From contig NZ_RFLV01000007.1 of the NCBI RefSeq assembly GCF_004920405.1, positions 1-31,986 of the forward strand: a stretch of 31,986 nucleotides of DNA, given 5' to 3'. This document shows, piece after piece, positions 25,739-31,986 of this stretch. Source of the DNA: Pseudomonas leptonychotis. GTDB lineage: Bacteria > Pseudomonadota > Gammaproteobacteria > Pseudomonadales > Pseudomonadaceae. The stretch's first letter is position 1, and the number at the start of each line of letters is the position of its first letter. The notes under the pieces were generated by a model that saw only the letters and a program-made list of their open reading frames with translations, was not told the DNA's origin and did not search any database. The position numbers and the translations under genes are program-made.

Positions 25739-27898
25739 CTATACCGCTGCGGGGCCAACTCGACCTTTGCGTAGCGCTTCAATTACCGCTTCTTTAGGCC
25801 CATCGGCGACAATATGGCCGTTGTCCAGCACTACCAGGCGATCAACCAGGCTGAGCATGGAGGCGCGGTGCGTGATTAGCAGCATGGTTTTGCCTTGTGC
25901 CCAGGTCTGCAGGCGGTTACGCAGGATTTCCTCGCTGGTGTTGTCCATTGCGCTGGTGGGCTCATCCAGCAGCAGAATCGGAGGGTCGAGTAACAGGGCG
26001 CGGGCCAACAATACGGCTTGACGCTGACCACCTGAAAGCAGTTGGCCGCGCTCACCCACGGGGCGGTCGAAGCCCTGTGGGTGTTGCCGGGCCAGGTCGA
26101 CAACGCCGGTCAGCTCGGCCACTTCCAGCATGCGTGCATCGCTGACATAGCGCGCCCCCAGCGTTAGGTTGTCGCGTAGGCTGCCAGCCAGCAGCGGTAG
26201 GTCATGGGCGACATAACCAATTTGATGGCGCAAATCGGCCACATCGAGCTGGCGCAGGTCGAGGTTGTCCAGCAAGATTTGTCCTTTGTCCGGGCTGTAA
26301 AACGCCATTACCAAGCGCGCTAACGTGCTCTTGCCTGAGCCGCTACGGCCAATGATGCCGACGCGTTCTCCGGCCGTAAGGCGCAAGCTCACGGCAGCAA
26401 GCGCTGGGGTGCTTTGCCCGGGATAGCTAAAGGTGGCGTCGCGAATATCCAAAGCGCCATGCAGTTGTGTGCGGTCCAGTGGACGCTGTTTGGCCTGGCG
26501 TTCCTGAGGTAGGGCCATCAGCGCGTCGGTGCTGGTCATGGTTAAACGCGCCTGTTGGTAGCGGGTAATCAGCCCTGCAATTTGCCCAAGTGGCGCGAGA
26601 ATACGGCTGCCCAGCATGTAGCACGCCACCAGTGCACCGACACTGAGTTGGCCGGCGATGATGATGTAGACCCCCGCCACAATGGTGGCCATGCCGGCGA
26701 ACTGCTGTAGAAATAGGGTGCCGTTGGTGGCGATGGCTGCGAGTGAGCGAGCATGTATATCCAGGCGGGTAAGGGCACCGTGGGTTTTTTCCCATTGGTG
26801 TTGGCGCTCACTTTCCGCGCTGCAGGCTTTAAGGGTTTCCAGTCCACCGAGGGTCTCAATTAATAGAGCTTGGCGCTGCGAGGCCAATTGCAGGCTTTTT
26901 TCCACGGTATCGCGCAGACGCGCTTGGATGATAAAGGCGAACAGCGCGGTAAGCGGGAAGGCCAGCAAGGGGATGACCACCAGCCAGCCGCCGATCAGCC
27001 AGATCACCGTAATCATCAGGAATGAGAAGGGCAGGTCAATGAGGCTGGTGAGGGTAACGGCGGTGAGAAACTCACGCAGCCCCTGGAAGTCGTGAATGCT
27101 CTGGGCAAAGCCTCCGATGGTGGCCGGGCGGGCTTTCATTGACATCCCGGTGATGCGCTCGAACAGCGTGGCCGACAACACCACATCGGTTTTCTTACCT
27201 GCGGTGTCGAGTAAATGCGCACGCAGTATTTTCAGCAATAACTCGAAACCCATGCCGATGAATAAACCAATGGCCAATACCCAGAGCGTCGAGGTGGCTT
27301 GGTTAGGGACCACGCGGTCATAGGTCTGCATCACAAACAGCGGCACCATCAAGCCAAGCAGGTTGATCAGCAGGCTGGCGAGGATGGCATCCGTATACAA
27401 CCAGCGCGACAGCTTGAGGGTGTCGCGAAACCAGGCTTCTATGCGAGGAACAAGGGGGGAGCGTGCTTCTTCCAACTCATGGCGCGGGCGTGCAAAGAAA
27501 GCTTGGCCACTGTACTCGGCTGCTAACTGCTCACGGTTAATCCACTGTTCGCCGCCATCGGCTTCGCAGGGCAGTATTTGCGCTTGGTTTTTGGGTCCCC
27601 ATTGGCGCAGCACAGCGCTACGGCCGTTTTTCAACAGCAGCAGTACTGGAAGGTTAAGGGCTGAAATGCTGGCTAAATCGCGTTGTAGCAAACGTCCTTG
27701 CAAGCCTGCCCGCGCCGCAGCGCGGGGGAGTAACTCGGCGGTTAGGCGCTGCTCAGGTAACGGCAGCCCTGCACTCAAGCTGCCACGGCTGGCAGAACAA
27801 TCGTGAAGTTTGCAAAGAATCAACAAGCCATCAAGTAGCGGATCGTCATGATTAAGACGCGGATCGCTGGATGGCCCTGGCCGCTCCATGGTGGTCAA
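25739..27898 (-). CDS. lapB: LapB, type I secretion ABC transporter
   Basis: This 719-residue inner-membrane ABC exporter powers secretion of the adjacent giant adhesin. In order: degenerate C39-like peptidase domain (about 1-140), a six-helix membrane domain (about 165-440), and an ATPase with GRSGSGKS (517-524), LSGGQ (621-625), LLLDEPTSAMD (from 642) and the H-loop histidine at 677. The N-terminal domain appears to lack a working C39 protease triad, as in other LapB proteins that export uncleaved substrates. The start used is TTG at 27898 (AAGGAG 9 bases upstream); ATG at 27889 is the alternative but is 18 bases from that site. Confidence 0.93.
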   Translation of the reverse strand: MTTMERPGPSSDPRLNHDDPLLDGLLILCKLHDCSASRGSLSAGLPLPEQRLTAELLPRAAARAGLQGRLLQRDLASISALNLPVLLLLKNGRSAVLRQWGPKNQAQILPCEADGGEQWINREQLAAEYSGQAFFARPRHELEEARSPLVPRIEAWFRDTLKLSRWLYTDAILASLLINLLGLMVPLFVMQTYDRVVPNQATSTLWVLAIGLFIGMGFELLLKILRAHLLDTAGKKTDVVLSATLFERITGMSMKARPATIGGFAQSIHDFQGLREFLTAVTLTSLIDLPFSFLMITVIWLIGGWLVVIPLLAFPLTALFAFIIQARLRDTVEKSLQLASQRQALLIETLGGLETLKACSAESERQHQWEKTHGALTRLDIHARSLAAIATNGTLFLQQFAGMATIVAGVYIIIAGQLSVGALVACYMLGSRILAPLGQIAGLITRYQQARLTMTSTDALMALPQERQAKQRPLDRTQLHGALDIRDATFSYPGQSTPALAAVSLRLTAGERVGIIGRSGSGKSTLARLVMAFYSPDKGQILLDNLDLRQLDVADLRHQIGYVAHDLPLLAGSLRDNLTLGARYVSDARMLEVAELTGVVDLARQHPQGFDRPVGERGQLLSGGQRQAVLLARALLLDPPILLLDEPTSAMDNTSEEILRNRLQTWAQGKTMLLITHRASMLSLVDRLVVLDNGHIVADGPKEAVIEALRKGRVGPAAV

Positions 27899-27921
27899 GG
27901 TCTACTACTCCTTATGCCGGT

Positions 27922-29277
27922 TTACTTCATTGCCGGCAGACGCGCCTCGCTCTTCACTTCTGAAAGGGCTACGGCTTCTGCAGGTACTACCACTTGTTGC
28001 TGACGCAACAAATCGCCCATCGCTGCGGTTACCCGATACATGGAGAACTCTTCGCTAAAGCGTACTTCGGTGTAGCGGCGGTTGGCTGTGAATAGCTCGT
28101 TTTCACTGTCGAGCAGGTCAAGCAGAGAGCGTTGTCCCAACCCGAACTGTTGTTGGTAGGCTTGGCGAACCCGTGAGGTGTAGTCCGCGTAATCCCGTGC
28201 TTTGGGTGTTTGTAGTCGGGCGTTTTCCATGGCGTTCCAGGCCAGTGACAGGTTCTCATTGAGCACGCGAAGGGCGTTGTTACGGATGTCCATTGACTCA
28301 TTGATTTGATGGGCAGTTGACTGCAGGAGTGCCTTGTCGCGCATGCCGTTGAACAGGTTGTAATTCATTACTATGGCCGCACGCCAACCGTTGTTGTGGC
28401 CTTCATCCCCTTGGGTGTTGTTGTCGGCATTGGTTGCCAGTTCAAGGTCCACGCGTGGATAGAAGGTTGATTTGGCAACCTCATATTGCTTCTCGGCCGC
28501 TTGCACATCGGACTGTGCTGATTTTAGGAAAGGGTTGTTATCCATCACGGTTTGCCGGGCCTCTGCAAGGCTCTCAGGCAATGTGCCTTTCAAGGAGGCC
28601 GGCGACTCTAGCTCGTCAGGCATGCGGCCAACGGCACTGAAAAAGTTGGCCTCAGCATCGGCCAGGTTTACCTGTTCGGTATAAAGGTTGTTCTCTGCCA
28701 AGGCCAAGCGCGCCTCGGATTGGTCAAGGTCAGCTGTACTGCCTACACCTTGCTCGCTACGCAGGCCTATCTGGTCATTGATGCGTAGATGCGTCTGTAA
28801 ATTGTTGCGCGCCAGCTCGACCATTTCGCGGCGCATTAGTAAGTCGAGGTACACCTCGGTGGTGCGCAGAGCCAGGCTTTCAGAGGTGCCCAGCAGACGA
28901 TAGGCTCGTGAATTCACCACGGCTTTGGTGCGCGCCACCTCATTAGGCGTATTGAAACCATCAAACAACATTTGCCGTAACCGTAGCTCGGAAGTGCCGT
29001 AATTAAGTGTCTCGCTGTTGTGGTTGCCTAACGCTCGGGTGCTAGGGCTGTCGGTGTTTTGCCGGCCATAGCCCATCAGTAAGTCGACGGTTGGCAGGTA
29101 GCCGCCCTTGGCAATCTTGACCTCTTCATCCGATGAAAGGCGGCTGTTGGCCCCTGCATGAATTTCCGGGTGGTTATCCAGCGTGCTCTGGATAGCCTCC
29201 GATAAGGAGATGCCTTGTGCTTGGGTGCAGACCGCAGCCAGCACGATACTGCTCCATAAAGGGTTGAGTGCGCGCAT
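27922..29277 (-). CDS. lapE: LapE, TolC-family outer-membrane channel
   Basis: This 451-residue protein has a signal peptide (cleavage after about residue 22, before ISLSEAIQ) and the alpha-helical repeat organisation of TolC, with LSEAIQSTLDNHPEI at the start and YNLFNGMRDKA and FGLGQRSLLDLLDSENELF in the second half. TolC-type trimers form the exit channel of type I systems. AAGGAG lies 9 bases before the ATG. It is first in the lapE-lapB-lapC unit, transcribed away from the adhesin gene. Confidence 0.93.
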   Translation of the reverse strand: MRALNPLWSSIVLAAVCTQAQGISLSEAIQSTLDNHPEIHAGANSRLSSDEEVKIAKGGYLPTVDLLMGYGRQNTDSPSTRALGNHNSETLNYGTSELRLRQMLFDGFNTPNEVARTKAVVNSRAYRLLGTSESLALRTTEVYLDLLMRREMVELARNNLQTHLRINDQIGLRSEQGVGSTADLDQSEARLALAENNLYTEQVNLADAEANFFSAVGRMPDELESPASLKGTLPESLAEARQTVMDNNPFLKSAQSDVQAAEKQYEVAKSTFYPRVDLELATNADNNTQGDEGHNNGWRAAIVMNYNLFNGMRDKALLQSTAHQINESMDIRNNALRVLNENLSLAWNAMENARLQTPKARDYADYTSRVRQAYQQQFGLGQRSLLDLLDSENELFTANRRYTEVRFSEEFSMYRVTAAMGDLLRQQQVVVPAEAVALSEVKSEARLPAMK

Positions 29278-29714
29278 CAGATAACTCTCCTTTTAGATTG
29301 TGTTAATCCAGTCGCCAAAAAAATGGCTATTTGTTCCAGTGGATTACTGTCAGCTTGTAACATCACAGCTAAGAACACTTTTAAGCGTAGCTAAGAAAAA
29401 ATTGTTACAAGCCCTATAAGAAAAAAATCTTATGCAGTCTGAGAAAACCAGCACATTGTTTTCATTCAGAAGTCGTGCGTTTTGTGCCCTTCAGTGGCGT
29501 GCACGGCTAAAACAGATGGTCAGATGCAAATAAGGGCGGGATCTTTCTGGTGTGGTGAGCGACGCGGGTCAGGGTGACAGTTTTTTGTCGTTTTTGTTTT
29601 TGAGTGTGACGTCGTTGAAATCAGCCAGTGCTTTTGTTCTCTCCGTGAAGGGTGTCTAGACCTTTTTTGGCATACGTGTCGGCGGTGGTCGGCAGTTGTA
29701 GTGAGGATGGAATC
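29278..29714. promoter_or_regulatory. 437-bp lapE-lapA divergent regulatory region
   Basis: This AT-rich stretch contains no convincing gene. Structures seen: a 10-base inverted repeat GCTTGTAACA (29353-29362) with TGTTACAAGC (29403-29412); between them two AGCTAAGA copies about 21 bases apart; and ATAAGA-N6-TCTTAT at 29416-29433. These could be sites for regulators of adhesin expression; in other pseudomonads lapA is controlled by FleQ and by the Gac/Rsm system. GAGG precedes the lapA ATG. No clear promoter hexamers could be assigned. Confidence 0.5.
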
Positions 29715-31986
29715 ATGGCTACTTTGATTGGTGTCGTCAGCCAAGTTATCGGCGAAGTCTATGCAGTAGCTGGCGACGGAACGCGTCGTCCACTCAGTGA
29801 AGGCGATCGAGTTTTTGCGGGGGAGCAAATCGTTACCGGTGCCGCTGGTTCTATTGCGGTTGCCATGAGCAATGGGCAGCAGCTCACCCTGGGCCGCGAC
29901 AGCAGCCTGAACCTTAACGAGCAAATGCTCGCCAGCAGTTCTAACCCACAATCACCGACTGCAGAGACGCCTGCGACTTTACCGAGCGATGGCGATCTGA
30001 CTGATGTGGAAAAACTGCAAGCCGCTATTGAGGCTGGCGTCGACCCGACGCTCGAAGGTGAAGCAACCGCTGCTGGCCCAGGTGCCGGTGGGGCGGGCGG
30101 TGCTGGTGGCGTGGGTGGGGGGCATTCCTTTGTATTGCTGGGTGAAACGGGCGGCGCACTCGATCCAATCATTGGCTTTCCAACCGAAGGCTTGAATAAC
30201 GGGCCTGAGTTTCCCGACCCTGAGGCTGCTGCGGCAGATGACGCACCGGCGGCTCCGGATTTCACTCCAGACATAGACGTTGAATACGAAGACGGCAGCG
30301 GCACCTTGATTGCGGGCCCTGCAATTGTAGATGAGGAAGGGCTGGCCAATGGAAGTAACGCCGCTAGTAATTCTGAGCAGGCCAGAGGCACCATCATTAT
30401 CAATTCACCTGATGGTGTGTCTGCGCTCGAAGTTCAGGATGTTAACGGCAATTGGATCAATGTTACGGGTGGTGCTGTAGTTCAAGGGCAGTACGGCATT
30501 CTCACTGTGGATGCGGCTGGCAATTGGACTTACACCCTTACCAGTAACACGCTCAATCACACCAACCCCAATGCAACAGGAGCTGCCGATCAGGTCGGCG
30601 AACGCTTCCCTGTCAGGATGTTCGATCTCGACGGCGACGTATCACCTACTGTGTTTATTGACGTTCTCGTGAATGACGATGGTCCAGAAGCAAGACTCAG
30701 TGAACAGGCAGGTGAACTGGGTGCTGTGGGCGTAGATGAAAGCCTGGCGAGCCTGGGCGGCGCCTATGCCGATGGTGTTGCCTCGGCCGTGCTGAGCGCC
30801 GCGGTGGTGCAAGCGCAGTTTAATAGCGTGTTTGGTGCAGACGGTGCAGCAGCCGGTGATGCCGGCACGGTGTACAGCTTGGCGCTTAGCGGTGCCAATG
30901 TACCGAGTGGTTTGTTTGCGGTGGACGCGAGCGCGCCGCTGGGCAAAGGCGAGCAGATCGTCCTCAACCAAGTGGGCAACGTGGTCACCGGCAGCGCCGG
31001 TGGCGTTGCGTATTTCACCCTGACCATCAACCCGGTTACCGGCGCGGTGACCCTGGGGCTGCTGGACAATATCTGGCACGCGGACACCAGCAGTGCGGAT
31101 GACAGCCAGCTGCTGAGCTTGGCTGAAGGCGCGCTGCTGCTGACCCAGACCGTGACCGACGGTGATGGTGACAGCGACAGTGTCTCGATTGATCTGGGCG
31201 CCGCCGGTGCCTTTAGCTTTGAAGATGATGGCCCCCGTGCACAGCTCAGTGAGCAGTCCGAAGGGCTGGGTCGTGTATTTGTCGATGAAAGCCTGGCGAG
31301 CCTGGGCGGCGCCTATGCCGATGGTGTTGCCTCGGCCGTGCTGAGCGCTGCGGTGGTGCAAGCGCAGTTTAATAGCGTGTTTGGTGCAGACGGTGCAGCA
31401 GCCGGTGATGCCGGCACGGTGTACAGCTTGGCGCTTAGCGGTGCTGATGTACCGAGTGGTTTGTTTGCGGTGGACGCGAGCGCGCCGCTGGGTAAGGGCG
31501 AGCAGATCGTCCTCAACCAAGTGGGCAATGTGGTCACCGGCAGCGCCGGTGGCGTTGCGTATTTCACCCTGACCATCAACCCGGTTACCGGTGCGGTGAC
31601 CCTGGGGCTGCTGGACAATATCTGGCACGCGGACACCAGCAGTGCGGATGACAGCCAGCTGCTGAGCTTGGCTGAAGGCGCGCTGCTGCTGACCCAAACC
31701 GTGACCGACGGTGATGGCGACAGCGACAGTGTCTCGATTGACCTGGGCGCCGCCGGTGCCTTTAGCTTCGAAGATGACGGCCCTCGTGCACAGCTCAGTG
31801 AGGAGTCCGAAGGGCTGGGCCGTGTATTGGTCGATGAAAGCCTGGCGAGCCTGGGCGGTGCCTATGCCGATGGTGTTGCCTCGGCGGTGCTGAGCGCTGC
31901 GGTGGTGCAAGCGCAGTTTAATAGCGTGTTTGGTGCAGACGGTGCAGCAGCCGGTGATGCCGGCACGGTGTACAGCTTGGCGCTTA
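29715..31986 (+). CDS. lapA: LapA-type giant adhesin, N-terminus (partial)
   Basis: The frame from 29715 is open through the window end (757 codons, incomplete). The first 80 residues form a retention module (MATLIGVVSQVIGEVYAV and LSEGDRVFAGEQIVTG), which folds in the periplasm and plugs the TolC channel so that the adhesin stays on the cell. A TAAG site follows at residues 118-121, the LapG cleavage motif, next to a Gly-rich linker. Residues 226-325 form a VCBS/cadherin-like domain, then repeats of 183 residues (DUF5801-like, with FEDDGP ends) begin. LapG releases the adhesin when c-di-GMP falls and LapD lets it go; lapD and lapG are not in the window. Confidence 0.92.
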   Translation, partial: MATLIGVVSQVIGEVYAVAGDGTRRPLSEGDRVFAGEQIVTGAAGSIAVAMSNGQQLTLGRDSSLNLNEQMLASSSNPQSPTAETPATLPSDGDLTDVEKLQAAIEAGVDPTLEGEATAAGPGAGGAGGAGGVGGGHSFVLLGETGGALDPIIGFPTEGLNNGPEFPDPEAAAADDAPAAPDFTPDIDVEYEDGSGTLIAGPAIVDEEGLANGSNAASNSEQARGTIIINSPDGVSALEVQDVNGNWINVTGGAVVQGQYGILTVDAAGNWTYTLTSNTLNHTNPNATGAADQVGERFPVRMFDLDGDVSPTVFIDVLVNDDGPEARLSEQAGELGAVGVDESLASLGGAYADGVASAVLSAAVVQAQFNSVFGADGAAAGDAGTVYSLALSGANVPSGLFAVDASAPLGKGEQIVLNQVGNVVTGSAGGVAYFTLTINPVTGAVTLGLLDNIWHADTSSADDSQLLSLAEGALLLTQTVTDGDGDSDSVSIDLGAAGAFSFEDDGPRAQLSEQSEGLGRVFVDESLASLGGAYADGVASAVLSAAVVQAQFNSVFGADGAAAGDAGTVYSLALSGADVPSGLFAVDASAPLGKGEQIVLNQVGNVVTGSAGGVAYFTLTINPVTGAVTLGLLDNIWHADTSSADDSQLLSLAEGALLLTQTVTDGDGDSDSVSIDLGAAGAFSFEDDGPRAQLSEESEGLGRVLVDESLASLGGAYADGVASAVLSAAVVQAQFNSVFGADGAAAGDAGTVYSLAL
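30066..30077 (+). other. lapA: TAAG LapG protease cleavage site
   Basis: These codons encode T118-A-A-G121 of the adhesin, just after a short helix (DVEKLQAAIEAGVDPTLEGE) and before GPGAGGAGGAGG. In P. fluorescens LapA the periplasmic protease LapG cuts between the two alanines of TAAG. Cleavage here is inferred from the motif and position. Confidence 0.8.
30732..31280 (+). repeat. lapA: Adhesin tandem repeat copy 1 (549 bp)
   Basis: This repeat encodes 183 residues from VDESLASLGGAYADGVASAV to the next VDESLASL. Its sequence resembles DUF5801 repeats-in-toxin domains: FNSVFGADG, then a T-V-T-D-G-D-G-D-S motif and a closing FEDDGPRAQLS. It is followed head-to-tail by copy 2. About 17 of 549 bases differ from copy 2, most of them silent. 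Confidence 0.93.
31281..31829 (+). repeat. lapA: Adhesin tandem repeat copy 2 (549 bp)
   Basis: This copy is in frame with copy 1 and about 97% identical to it by eye. The amino-acid differences seen are N to D in SGANVPSG/SGADVPSG, Q to E in SEQSEG/SEESEG, and F to L just before the next unit. Confidence 0.93.
31830..31986 (+). repeat. lapA: Adhesin tandem repeat copy 3 (partial, runs off window)
   Basis: The third copy begins GTCGATGAAAGCCTGGCGAG at 31830 and keeps the repeat sequence up to the last base. The array clearly continues beyond the window. Confidence 0.92.

Noticed and set aside
29759..30403. Antisense open frame over the adhesin N-terminus
   Set aside because: The product is low-complexity Ser/Ala/Pro and lies opposite the conserved retention module; no ribosome site or family.
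30642..31910. Long antisense open frame (422 codons) across the adhesin repeats
   Set aside because: It is itself a tandem repeat mirror of the adhesin frame, a by-product of GC-rich codon use in a repeated gene. The sense frame has the retention module and domain motifs; the antisense product resembles no family.
30732..31986. CRISPR array
   Set aside because: The repeats are 549 bp, in frame, directly adjacent and coding; there are no short repeats with unique spacers anywhere in the window.

Overview
The window looks like a chromosomal segment of a Pseudomonas-type gammaproteobacterium. The evidence is the gene order (two tandem cbb3 oxidase operons followed by ccoGHIS and a DsbD/TauE-like gene), the 194-residue NfuA, AceK, a DUF1883 protein, an Aer-type receptor, a LapBCE/LapA adhesion locus, and GTGGGAGGGGCTTTAGCCGC-type REP sequences. 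The species cannot be fixed from the sequence alone. Functions below come from motif reading and family knowledge; no database search was run.

Layout. 1-127: end of an IS3-family insertion sequence, just past the stop codon of the next gene. 134-5480 (minus strand, transcribed right to left): ccoG, ccoH, the copper ATPase gene ccoI, ccoS and a DsbD/TauE-like membrane protein, the set that assembles and metallates cbb3 oxidases. A palindromic repeat sits between ccoI and ccoS and supplies the ccoI stop codon. 5618-8861 and 9234-12424 (minus): two complete ccoNOQP operons. The first is closest to ccoG (cbb3-1 by P. aeruginosa convention); the second is cbb3-2. 12531-16732: alpha/beta hydrolase, nfuA with a candidate IscR operator, an RlmN/Cfr-family radical SAM methyltransferase, two lipoproteins and a DUF1883 protein. 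16797-21670: EamA exporter, aceK, and a TonB-dependent receptor whose start overlaps the aceK stop. 21768-24348: a 43-codon small gene, an Aer-like PAS chemoreceptor and a DTW-domain tRNA modification enzyme. 24372-29277 (minus): type I secretion system lapE-lapB-lapC. From 29715 (plus) to the window end: the start of a giant LapA-type adhesin with an N-terminal retention module, a TAAG LapG site and near-identical 549-bp tandem repeats that run off the window.

Themes. The first 12.4 kb is a respiratory module for low oxygen: the oxidases plus the redox, copper and assembly factors they need. NfuA and Aer fit a low-oxygen or Fe-S theme. The right end is a biofilm module: LapE, LapB and LapC form the export channel for the adhesin that starts divergently across a 437-bp AT-rich regulatory gap. 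No frank pseudogene was seen apart from the partial IS at the edge. I did not find a clearly new multi-gene system. The most interesting points are the candidate IscR operator, the small gene at 21768, the RlmN/Cfr paralogue, the homogenised adhesin repeats, the symmetrical lapE-lapA promoter region and the repeat that ends ccoI.
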